Assembly: GCA_934456315.1 (NCBI GenBank)
Contig: CAKSHG010000150.1
Span: 1-5,642, forward strand
Length of the DNA stretch: 5,642 nucleotides
DNA from: an uncultured Oscillospiraceae bacterium
GTDB lineage: Bacteria > Bacillota > Clostridia > Oscillospirales > Ruminococcaceae
Reading direction: 5' to 3'
Of the stretch, positions 1 through 5,642 are shown piece by piece; within the stretch, counting starts at the first letter, position 1, and each line of letters begins with the position of its first letter. The notes beneath the pieces are model-generated. The model was not told where the DNA came from. It worked only from the letters and a program-made list of their open reading frames with translations, and searched no databases. The position numbers were made by a program, and so were the translations under genes.

Positions 1-2
1 GC

Positions 3-2903
3 CGCACAAGATTCGGCGCGTTCATACGAAAGTTCTCGATAGACGAACTGCCGCAGCTTGTGAACGTGCTGAAAGGTGAGATGAGCCTTGTCGGTCCGCG
101 TCCGGAGATACCGTTCTATGTGAACGACTTCAAGGACAAGATACCCATGTACATGATAAAACACCAGGTGAAGCCCGGAATAACCGGACTGGCGCAGGTG
201 AACGGCTATCGTGGGGACACCTCCATCGAAAAGCGTATCGAATACGATATCCGCTACATAGAGAACTGGAGCATTTTCCTGGATATCGGCATTCTGATAA
301 GGACCGCGCTTAGCGGATTCATGAACAAGGAAAAGCTGAAACCGGAAAAAACCGGAAAGAAACAACCAACACCGGAGAGGAAACCAATGAAAAAGAAACT
401 GAACGAACAGGGAAAAACGGACATCATGGCGCTCGTCATGCTGCTGCCGTCGATAGTGGCGCTGGCGCTGGTGCCGGTCATTATCAGGATAACCGAGGTC
501 GTGACTGACCTCCGGCAGACCTATATGTATCACGGCGGCACGCCCATAGAAGTCGATTCCGGAACGACCTACAGGCTGTACGACCTGTATTCCCAGGGAA
601 AATCTCTGGCTATCATAATCATCGCGCTGATAATGATAGGCATGGCGCTTGTGTGCTGCCTGTCGCTGTTCAGGCGTATCGAGAAGCGCTCGCTCGTCTA
701 CGTCGGGTGTTCGGTGGTCTATGTGGTCATGACGCTGGCTTCCTCGGTGAATTCGCTGTACAGCAATGTGGCTTTCAGCGGCGAGTACGACCGCGCCGAG
801 GGATTCTACACCATCGCCTGCTACTTCGTGCTGTTCCTGTTCACGATGTACGCTTTCCGCACGTCCGGAAATTTCAAGTTCGTAGTGCTGGCTCTGTTCA
901 TCAGCGTCGGGGTCAACACCGTCCTCGGCGTTTTGCAGGTAACAGGTCACAACCTTATTCAGTATGACTGGTTCGTCAACCTGGTGTCCAGCAACGCACT
1001 ACGCTGGACCGGCATGACGGTCGATTCAAGCAGCGGTTACCTTTACGGTGCGCTGTACAACAGTAACTATGTGGGCAGCTTTACCGGACTTGTCATTCCG
1101 CTGTTCACGGTCATGGCGCTGTATACCAGGCGCACGCTCTACCGCGTACTGCTTGTCGTTTTCGACGCCGCAGCGGTGTTCATGCTGTTCGGAAGTGCCG
1201 CAAGAAGCGGTATCATCGCAATCATAGCTGCATTTGTGGTTGGAATCGTTGTATTCGCCCGCGTCATCGCAAAGCACTGGAAGCCCTGCGTTATCATTGT
1301 CGGCTCGCTCGCAGTGGTGCTGGTCGGAGCAAATTTTGCTCTGAACAACAGACTATTCAGCAGAATCCCGTCCATTGTTGAGGACGCGGTTGGCATGTTT
1401 ACGCCGTCCGATGGCGAAGCTGACCTGTTTGACGAGCTTCCGGTGCGCGACATCAGCATTGAGAACGACGGCACTGTCAGATTCACCACGCAGAATGATC
1501 AGATAAACGTCGGCTATGACGACGAAGCTAAGAATTACACCTTTACTGATGAGAACGGCGGTACTATCCCGACCTACTCCATTCTGACGCTTGATGATAA
1601 TCCGGAGTTCAACGGCATGGCTGTGGGTATCATACATGAATCACGCAGCGTGGTAGTCACCGCGAACGGTGCGAAGGCGCAGTTCCTGGTCGGCGAATCC
1701 GGTATGCTTTACCCGGACGAGTCAGTGGACAACGTATACGCCGACCCCGACGGCAACGGAATGATAACCTGCGACAGCAGTTATGGAACGGTTACAGTCG
1801 AGATAAACGGCTCTACGGTCTACATCGAATATGACGAGGACTACAACCGCCTGTTCTTTACGGTATACGAAGAAGATATCACAGACCTTGCAAATTACGA
1901 GCGCGTACATTTCAGCGACGCTTCATTGCAGGACATCACTTTCAGCATAACTGCAGACGAGGACGGCTCGATGTACGACCGCAACGTTTTCCTGATGAAT
2001 TTCTATCAGGACTACAGCCACTCGCTGTATTTCAAGCGTTGGGGCAGCGCGATAAAAATGGTTTACCCCACCGGAATGACCACGTTCACACCCGTCAACG
2101 CCGAGCACATCGGCTTTGAGGGCAAGGAGAAGCTCGGCTCATCGCGAGGCTACATCTGGTCGCGCACGCTGCCGCTCCTGAAGAACTGCCTCATCACCGG
2201 CTACGGTCCGGATACGTTCACCTACAATTTCCCGCAGAACGACGTGCTTGCCAAGTACTATTCCTACTCCCAGTTCAACCAGGGATTCTATACCACCGTG
2301 GACAAGCCGCATAACATGTATCTCCAGATATTCTACTCCAGCGGACTTTTCGCGCTGCTGGCGTTCCTGGGTATCGTGATTTTCTACATCGTGGACTGCT
2401 TCCGGCTGTACGCGCTGAAACGCGACTACCGCATGGAGCAGGTGATGGGTATCTCGGTCATGCTTGGTATCGTGGGATATCTCGCGGCGGGATTCTTCAA
2501 CGACTCCGTCGTCGGAGTTGCTCCGGTGTTCTGGATACTCCTCGGCGTGGGAGCTTCGCTGAACACCATCAACCGCCGCGCAGACCGCAATGTGAAGGTC
2601 GACGACGATTACATTCCGGAGGTCGTGGCAGAAGCGCCTGCAGCTGACCCGGAGAAGCAGCAGATGGCTGCGGACGCGGCGCAGATACTCGCCGGAGCGA
2701 TCCGCACGAACAGCGAGAAGAAGCAGCAGGAGCGCCTTGAGCGCCTGAACCGCCCCCACACCAAGGAGGACATCAGCAGCCTGCTGGAGAGTATCCGTGC
2801 GATAAAGACCGTCGAGGACGTCCAGCGTGAGGAAGCGGCGAAGAATGGAGAAGCTCCGGAATCGTCAGGAAGCGGCACGGAGGACAGCGATGATAACGGC
2901 TGA
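3..2903 (+). CDS. Sugar-phosphate transferase fused in frame to a Wzy/O-antigen ligase-like membrane protein (5' partial)
   Basis: The frame is open from base 3 to the TGA at 2901-2903 (966 residues visible); the true start lies upstream. Residues 1-106 are the C-terminal catalytic part of a bacterial sugar transferase that moves a hexose-1-phosphate onto undecaprenyl phosphate on the cytoplasmic side. Visible motifs are SIDELPQL (D14-E15, the family's Asp-Glu dyad), KGEMSLVGPRPE (24-35), PGITGLAQVNGYRGDTS (58-74) and RYIENWS (84-90). A basic Pro/Lys linker (about 107-140) follows. I then predict nine membrane helices (about 141-162, 201-223, 230-248, 266-285, 291-313, 356-374, 381-399, 402-421, 427-447), an outside loop (448-774) and three more helices (779-799, 814-832, 837-853). 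The Wzy_C/WaaL hallmarks are RSG (401-403), RGYIW, GYGPDTF (733-739) and KPHNMYLQ (H770). This part should polymerise or ligate lipid-linked glycan outside the membrane; which of the two cannot be told. A charged cytoplasmic tail (857-966) ends the protein. It may instead be two genes, the second starting at ATG 387 (838 residues). Confidence 0.9.
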   Translation, partial: RTRFGAFIRKFSIDELPQLVNVLKGEMSLVGPRPEIPFYVNDFKDKIPMYMIKHQVKPGITGLAQVNGYRGDTSIEKRIEYDIRYIENWSIFLDIGILIRTALSGFMNKEKLKPEKTGKKQPTPERKPMKKKLNEQGKTDIMALVMLLPSIVALALVPVIIRITEVVTDLRQTYMYHGGTPIEVDSGTTYRLYDLYSQGKSLAIIIIALIMIGMALVCCLSLFRRIEKRSLVYVGCSVVYVVMTLASSVNSLYSNVAFSGEYDRAEGFYTIACYFVLFLFTMYAFRTSGNFKFVVLALFISVGVNTVLGVLQVTGHNLIQYDWFVNLVSSNALRWTGMTVDSSSGYLYGALYNSNYVGSFTGLVIPLFTVMALYTRRTLYRVLLVVFDAAAVFMLFGSAARSGIIAIIAAFVVGIVVFARVIAKHWKPCVIIVGSLAVVLVGANFALNNRLFSRIPSIVEDAVGMFTPSDGEADLFDELPVRDISIENDGTVRFTTQNDQINVGYDDEAKNYTFTDENGGTIPTYSILTLDDNPEFNGMAVGIIHESRSVVVTANGAKAQFLVGESGMLYPDESVDNVYADPDGNGMITCDSSYGTVTVEINGSTVYIEYDEDYNRLFFTVYEEDITDLANYERVHFSDASLQDITFSITADEDGSMYDRNVFLMNFYQDYSHSLYFKRWGSAIKMVYPTGMTTFTPVNAEHIGFEGKEKLGSSRGYIWSRTLPLLKNCLITGYGPDTFTYNFPQNDVLAKYYSYSQFNQGFYTTVDKPHNMYLQIFYSSGLFALLAFLGIVIFYIVDCFRLYALKRDYRMEQVMGISVMLGIVGYLAAGFFNDSVVGVAPVFWILLGVGASLNTINRRADRNVKVDDDYIPEVVAEAPAADPEKQQMAADAAQILAGAIRTNSEKKQQERLERLNRPHTKEDISSLLESIRAIKTVEDVQREEAAKNGEAPESSGSGTEDSDDNG
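339..358 (+). repeat. Perfect 10-bp tandem direct repeat at the domain junction
   Basis: The unit AAACCGGAAA occurs twice head to tail (339-348 and 349-358), and the boundary creates a run of six A. It encodes part of the Lys/Pro linker between the sugar-transferase and polymerase domains. The unit length is not a multiple of three, so gain or loss of one copy changes the reading frame. With one copy, the upstream frame would end at the TGA at 388-390, overlapping the ATG at 387-389. The repeat is seen directly; any switching role is inference. Confidence 0.85.
374..389 (+). promoter_or_regulatory. Ribosome binding site and candidate internal start for the Wzy-like part
   Basis: GGAGAGG (374-380) lies 6 bases before ATG (387-389), which is in frame with the upstream sugar transferase. 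The codons after it (MKKKLNEQGK, then a hydrophobic helix) look like a natural N-terminus of a polytopic membrane protein. This suggests the polymerase was, or still is, translated as its own product even though no stop codon separates it from the upstream domain. Purine-rich sequence is common here because the linker is Lys/Glu-rich, so chance cannot be excluded. Confidence 0.6.
2879..2892 (+). promoter_or_regulatory. Ribosome binding site that fixes the phosphatase start
   Basis: GGAGGA (2879-2884) is followed by 5 bases and ATG (2890-2892). It lies inside the last codons of the upstream membrane-protein gene, so the two are probably translationally coupled. It supports this start over the in-frame ATG at 2827, whose 21 extra residues are Arg-rich and precede the PHP signature that normally begins these proteins. 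Confidence 0.85.
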
Positions 2904-3681
2904 CTTACACACCCACACCAGCTTTTCCACGGACAGCGATGAGCCGATGGAAAACGCCCTTTCCGCCATGGTGGAGAAAGGGCTGAAAACGGTATGCTTC
3001 ACGGAGCACATGGATATGGACTATCCCGGCGGAGATTTCCTGCTGGACACTGCGGCTTACAGGGCGCGCCTGACGGAGCTTCGTGAAAGGTTCCAGGGCA
3101 GGATAGAGGTGCTTTTCGGCGTGGAGCTGGGGCTTATGGACTATCTCGCGCCCAGGCTGGACGAATACGTCCGCGCGTGGGATTTCGATTTCGTGATAGG
3201 CTCCTCGCACCTCGTTGAGGGATACGACCCCTACGAGCCGGAGTATTTCCAGAAGTACGACGACCGCAACGGGATACTCCGCTATTTCGAGAGCACGCTC
3301 GCGAGTATCCGCGCGTTCAGCGGCTTCGATGTGTACGGTCACCTTGACTACATCGTGAGGTACAGCCGCGCGAAAGCGTACTCCCCGTTGGAGTACCGCG
3401 ATATCCTGGACGAGGTACTGAAGTCCCTGATAGCGATGGGAAAGGGGATAGAGCTGAACACTGCCGGGCTGAAGTACGGGCTTGGCTGGGCGCACCCGCA
3501 CCCGGAGGTGCTGAAGCGCTACCGCGAGCTGGGCGGCGAGCTGATAACAGTAGGCTCCGACGGTCACAAGGCGGAGCATTACGCCTGGGATTTCGGCAGG
3601 GCGGAGGATATACTTAAAGCCACCGGATTCAGGTATTACGCGGTGTTCCGCGGCAGAAATCCGGAGATGGTCAGACTGTAG
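2890..3681 (+). CDS. PHP-domain phosphatase, histidinol-phosphatase (HisK/HisJ) type
   Basis: A 263-residue cytoplasmic metal-dependent phosphatase of the PHP superfamily. The metal-site motifs appear in the expected order: DLHTHT near the N-terminus (H7, H9), TEH (38-40), GVE (E79), IGSSH (H107), GHLD (H151, D153) and SDGH (D224, H226). Length and motif set match the PHP histidinol-phosphatase family, which removes phosphate from L-histidinol phosphate in histidine synthesis. However, no his gene is in the window and family members outside his operons often have unknown substrates, so the substrate is uncertain. The gene overlaps the end of the polysaccharide gene by 14 bp and is probably the last gene of that transcript, since a strong terminator follows. 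In many Clostridia a similar PHP gene lies between murB and rapZ on the same strand; here it faces them from the other strand. The N-terminal motif is unlike that of CpsB/YwqE tyrosine phosphatases. Confidence 0.85.
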   Translation: MITADLHTHTSFSTDSDEPMENALSAMVEKGLKTVCFTEHMDMDYPGGDFLLDTAAYRARLTELRERFQGRIEVLFGVELGLMDYLAPRLDEYVRAWDFDFVIGSSHLVEGYDPYEPEYFQKYDDRNGILRYFESTLASIRAFSGFDVYGHLDYIVRYSRAKAYSPLEYRDILDEVLKSLIAMGKGIELNTAGLKYGLGWAHPHPEVLKRYRELGGELITVGSDGHKAEHYAWDFGRAEDILKATGFRYYAVFRGRNPEMVRL

Positions 3682-3705
3682 CCGCCTATATCTACAGACA
3701 ATAAC

Positions 3706-3745
3706 ACAGCCGTCATGCTGATGCATGGCGGCTGTAATTTTATTT
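3706..3745. terminator. Rho-independent terminator between convergent operons, probably bidirectional
   Basis: A 13-bp stem (3706-3718 with 3723-3735) has one G-U wobble and a TGAT loop. In the plus direction it is followed by AATTTTATTTC, a good T-tract, so it should end the polysaccharide/phosphatase transcript. The T-tract runs into the rapZ stop codon (3740-3742). Read on the minus strand the wobble becomes an A-C mismatch and the following tract is only GTTATTGTCTG, so termination of murB-rapZ here is likely but weaker. Confidence 0.85.
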
Positions 3746-4597
3746 CTTCTCTGCGTCGCGGTGTAGCGTCCTCACTCTTAGTCCCTTTTCCCGGAGGTAA
3801 GCTGCGGTCAGCTCCGCGAACGTCACGCTGCGGTGTTTTCCGCCGGTGCAGCCGAACGCGATGACCAGCCGGCTCTTTCCCTCTGTGACGTAGTGCGGTA
3901 TCAGGAAGGATATCAGGTCGAAAAGCTTGTCCCGGAGCTCCTGCGACTGGGGGAAGCTCATGACGTAATCCTGCACTTCCTTGTCGAGCCCGGTCTTGTG
4001 CTTCAGCTCCGGAATGTAGAACGGATTCGGCAGGCAGCGCACGTCGAACACAAGGTCTGCCTCCTGCGGGGAGCCGTACTTGAATCCGAACGACATGCAG
4101 CTGACTATCATTCCGTCGGAGGCTTTCTCGAGGAAAAGCCCTGCTATCTGCTCCTTGAGCTGACCGGTGCTAAGCATGGTGGAATCTATTATGTAATCCG
4201 CGTTCAGGCGTATCTTGCTTAGCAGCTCCGCCTCTGCGTCTATCGCCTTTCCGATGTCGCCGCCGGAAACCTCGTCCAGCGGGTGCTTGCGGCGGGTCTC
4301 CTTGTAGCGCTTCATCAGCACCTCGCGGGAAGCCTCCAGGAACAGCACCTTGACGTCTATCCCGCGGATATGCAGCTTGGTTATGCACTCCTCAAGCTTG
4401 AAGAACATCGCGCCGCCGCGTATATCGGTTACTATCGCGACCTTGCTTATCTCGGCGTTGTCGTTGCACATCGAGGCGAAATCCGGTATCAGCTGCGGCG
4501 GCATGTTGTCGATGCAGAAGAACCCGATATCCTCCAGCGCTTTCATCACCGAAGATTTACCGGAGCCGGAAAGCCCGGTCACTATAACAAATTCCAT
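3740..4597 (-). CDS. rapZ: RapZ/YvcJ-family nucleotide-binding RNase adapter protein
   Basis: A full-length 285-residue RapZ (YvcJ) protein, cytoplasmic. The N-terminal P-loop domain shows Walker A GLSGSGKS (8-15), the family signature FFCIDNMPP (26-34), DIRGG (58-62) and FLEASREVLMKRYKETRRKHPL in two parts (86-107). The C-terminal domain shows SFGFKYGSP (169-177), DVRCLPNPFY (185-194) and GCTGGKHRSV (249-258), ending in a basic tail (LHRDAEKK) like that used for RNA binding in E. coli RapZ. In E. coli RapZ hands the sRNA GlmZ to RNase E and so limits GlmS and glucosamine-6-phosphate; in Firmicutes the protein binds and hydrolyses nucleotides but its target is less clear. AAGGAG (complement of 4605-4610) lies 7 bases before the ATG. 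It follows murB by 37 bp, so they are probably co-transcribed. The yvcK and whiA genes that often follow rapZ are absent: rapZ is the last gene before the terminator. Confidence 0.95.
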   Translation of the reverse strand: MEFVIVTGLSGSGKSSVMKALEDIGFFCIDNMPPQLIPDFASMCNDNAEISKVAIVTDIRGGAMFFKLEECITKLHIRGIDVKVLFLEASREVLMKRYKETRRKHPLDEVSGGDIGKAIDAEAELLSKIRLNADYIIDSTMLSTGQLKEQIAGLFLEKASDGMIVSCMSFGFKYGSPQEADLVFDVRCLPNPFYIPELKHKTGLDKEVQDYVMSFPQSQELRDKLFDLISFLIPHYVTEGKSRLVIAFGCTGGKHRSVTFAELTAAYLREKGLRVRTLHRDAEKK

Positions 4598-4634
4598 TTG
4601 AAAACTCCTTTTCCGGGTAAGAGAAAGCCAGACA

Positions 4635-5537
4635 TCACTGAAGTATCAGCATTTCGCATTCAAGCTCCACGCCCTTCTTCTCGAGGACGACGCGCTTCAC
4701 CTCGTCAACGACCGCCATCACGTCCTCAAAGGTAGCGTGGTCACGGTTTATCACGAAGCCGCTGTGCTTTTCGCTGACCTGCGCACCGCCTATCGTCAGC
4801 CCTTTCAGTCCGCACTCCTCGATGAGCGCAGCCGCAAAGCAGCCCTCCGGGCGCTTGAATGTGCTGCCGCAGCTCGGGTAATTCAGCGGCTGCTTGTCGC
4901 GGCGGCGCTGCATCAGCTCGTCCATGCGGGACCTTATCGCGGCTCTGTCGCCGGGCGCGAGCTCCATCGTCACGGAGGTTATCACCATATCGCTGCCGCT
5001 GAAAATGCTGTGCCGGTAGGAAAGCTGCATTTCCCCGGCGGACATCTCGTGTATCTCCATATCAGCGCCGATATAGCGGCAGGAGGTGACAACGTCCTTC
5101 ATTTCGCCGCCGTAGGCTCCGGCGTTCATGTAGAGCGCTCCGCCGAGGGAGCCGGGGATACCGTAGGCGAATTCCAGCCCGGTGAGGGAGCGCTCCAGCG
5201 CAGCGTTACACAGCGCGTGAAGCGGAGTCCCCGCCCATGCGGTGAGGGAATTCCCGCTGACCGTCACCTGCGGCTTTTCGGCGGAAAGCAGGATAACGGC
5301 TCCGCGGTAGCCGCGGGAGCTTACCAGCAGGTTGCTCCCGCGCCCGAGGATAAAGTGCGGGAAATCGTTGTCGCGGCAGGCTTTCAGCGCGGTCAGCAGC
5401 TGATTTTCGTCTGTGGTTTTAATGAGCAGGTCGCAGGCTCCGCCTATCTTCATCGAGGTGTAGGGCGCGAGCACTGCGTTTTCCTCGCAGGGGACGGAGT
5501 TTTCGCGGCATGTGGAAATTAGTCGGGAATAGTCCAA
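4635..5537 (-). CDS. murB: UDP-N-acetylenolpyruvoylglucosamine reductase MurB
   Basis: A complete 300-residue cytoplasmic flavoenzyme that uses NADPH to reduce UDP-GlcNAc-enolpyruvate to UDP-MurNAc, the second committed step of peptidoglycan precursor synthesis. The FAD domain shows YTSMKIGG (26-33), LGRGSNLLV (64-72) and AYGIPGSLGGALYMNAGAYGG (124-144, key residues G126, P128, G129, G132, N138 and G140). The substrate domain shows YRHSIF (174-179; R175 catalytic), SCGSTFKRP (222-230; S225 the expected proton donor), AALIEECGLKG (236-246), EKHSGFVIN (256-264) and a C-terminal LECE (292-295) that carries the expected catalytic Glu. The length fits the short Firmicute form. All catalytic motifs are intact. 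It starts with TTG, chosen because GGAGGT sits 6 bases upstream and the next in-frame ATG is M29, inside the conserved TSMKIGG motif. It is the first complete gene of the minus-strand operon with rapZ. Confidence 0.96.
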   Translation of the reverse strand: MDYSRLISTCRENSVPCEENAVLAPYTSMKIGGACDLLIKTTDENQLLTALKACRDNDFPHFILGRGSNLLVSSRGYRGAVILLSAEKPQVTVSGNSLTAWAGTPLHALCNAALERSLTGLEFAYGIPGSLGGALYMNAGAYGGEMKDVVTSCRYIGADMEIHEMSAGEMQLSYRHSIFSGSDMVITSVTMELAPGDRAAIRSRMDELMQRRRDKQPLNYPSCGSTFKRPEGCFAAALIEECGLKGLTIGGAQVSEKHSGFVINRDHATFEDVMAVVDEVKRVVLEKKGVELECEMLILQ

Positions 5538-5549
5538 GATGTGACCTCC
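5535..5549 (-). promoter_or_regulatory. Strong ribosome binding site for the TTG start of murB
   Basis: Read on the minus strand, GGAGGT (complement of 5544-5549) is followed by CACATC and then TTG (complement of 5535-5537). Near-perfect Shine-Dalgarno pairing and ideal spacing make TTG the convincing start, with no ATG or GTG that would keep the conserved N-terminus. Confidence 0.85.
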
Positions 5550-5570
5550 GGTGTCAGTGAGATTTTTAGT

Positions 5571-5604
5571 ATCATATGTATGCCGGGAGCGCCGCCGTCA
5601 TTCC
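5571..5604 (-). promoter_or_regulatory. Possible weak promoter for murB-rapZ
   Basis: On the minus strand an AT-rich patch upstream of murB contains TATGAT (complement of 5571-5576), one base from the sigma-A -10 consensus. The best -35 candidate is ATGACG, 19 bp upstream, which is a poor match at long spacing and overlaps the stop codon of the preceding reading frame. The operon may instead be read through from the gene upstream. Confidence 0.25.
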
Positions 5605-5642
5605 GCGAAAGAGAATACGGATTCGCTGTCCTCGATGGCGGC
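5598..5642 (-). CDS. C-terminal end of an unidentified gene upstream of murB (5' partial)
   Basis: From the window edge a minus-strand frame reads AAIEDSESVFSFAE and stops at TGA (complement of 5598-5600), leaving 60 bp before the murB start. The acidic ending and the switch to AT-rich sequence just after the stop are what the end of a gene looks like, but 14 codons are too few to name it or to be certain of the frame. If real, it is codirectional with murB and may share its transcript. Confidence 0.4.
   Translation of the reverse strand, partial: AAIEDSESVFSFAE

Noticed and set aside
60..62. GTG at 60 as the start of the first gene
   Set aside because: The frame is open to the window edge and the 19 codons before it encode conserved sugar-transferase sequence (TRFGAFIRKFSIDELPQL), so the gene is cut by the window, not started here.
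345..353. Programmed -1 ribosomal frameshift at the A6 run
   Set aside because: In the actual frame the codons are GAA AAA ACC, which is not a good slippery heptamer for -1, and no obvious stimulatory hairpin follows. Slippage in the DNA repeat or transcript is a simpler idea.
2139..2759. Minus-strand reading frame opposite the polymerase C-terminus
   Set aside because: His/Arg/Val-rich shadow of the conserved Wzy_C and tail coding sequence; nothing supports translation.
2827..2889. Longer start for the PHP phosphatase
   Set aside because: The 21 added residues are Arg-rich out-of-frame translation of the upstream gene, while ATG 2890 has a good ribosome binding site and gives the usual N-terminus just before the DLHTHT motif.
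2890..3681. Capsule-type tyrosine phosphatase (CpsB/YwqE) as the identity of the PHP protein
   Set aside because: It was attractive because of the glycan neighbour, but the N-terminus reads DLHTHTSFSTDSDEP rather than the DIHCHxLPGxDDG signature of CpsB, and the rest follows the histidinol-phosphatase pattern.
2905..3726. Long minus-strand reading frame opposite the phosphatase
   Set aside because: It mirrors the codon bias of the real gene, has no recognisable domain or ribosome binding site, and crosses the terminator hairpin.
4737..5522. Long plus-strand reading frame opposite murB
   Set aside because: It is antisense to an intact, motif-complete murB and its translation is Ala/Val/His-rich shadow sequence with no domain.
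5577..5642. A divergent plus-strand gene starting at the right edge
   Set aside because: The ATGs near 5575-5582 lack any Shine-Dalgarno sequence, and the opposite strand has a more gene-like ending here.

Overview
The window looks like chromosome from a moderately GC-rich Firmicute, most likely a gut clostridium of the Ruminococcus/Oscillospiraceae type. I base this on the Gram-positive style genes (a roughly 300-residue MurB next to RapZ), strong AGGAGG-like ribosome binding sites, and a codon habit of using ATA (Ile) and AGG (Arg) in otherwise GC-rich genes. The genus is inferred, not proven. No RNA gene, mobile element or CRISPR array was seen.

Left half (3-3681, plus strand): the end of a surface-polysaccharide (EPS/capsule) locus. 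The window opens inside a sugar-1-phosphate transferase, the enzyme that starts a lipid-linked glycan. It runs without a stop, through a Lys/Pro-rich linker, into a 12-helix O-antigen ligase/Wzy-type polymerase with a very large extracytoplasmic loop. At the junction lie a perfect 10-bp tandem repeat, a good ribosome binding site and an in-frame ATG. Removing one repeat copy on paper splits the protein into two genes with a classic ATGA stop/start overlap. The fusion may therefore be recent, switchable or an error, and this is the main observation of the window. A PHP-family phosphatase (histidinol-phosphatase type) follows with a 14-bp overlap and its own ribosome binding site.

Middle (3682-3745): a short convergent intergenic region with a strong hairpin and T-tract that ends the plus-strand operon and probably also serves the opposing one.

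Right half (3740-5642, minus strand): a cell-wall housekeeping operon, murB (TTG start) then rapZ, 37 bp apart. The last 14 codons of an unidentified gene lie upstream of murB. MurB makes UDP-MurNAc from the MurA product. In E. coli, RapZ controls glucosamine-6-phosphate synthesis, the source of the UDP-GlcNAc used in that pathway. The two halves thus concern, respectively, building the surface glycan and supplying peptidoglycan precursor, and they converge at the terminator.
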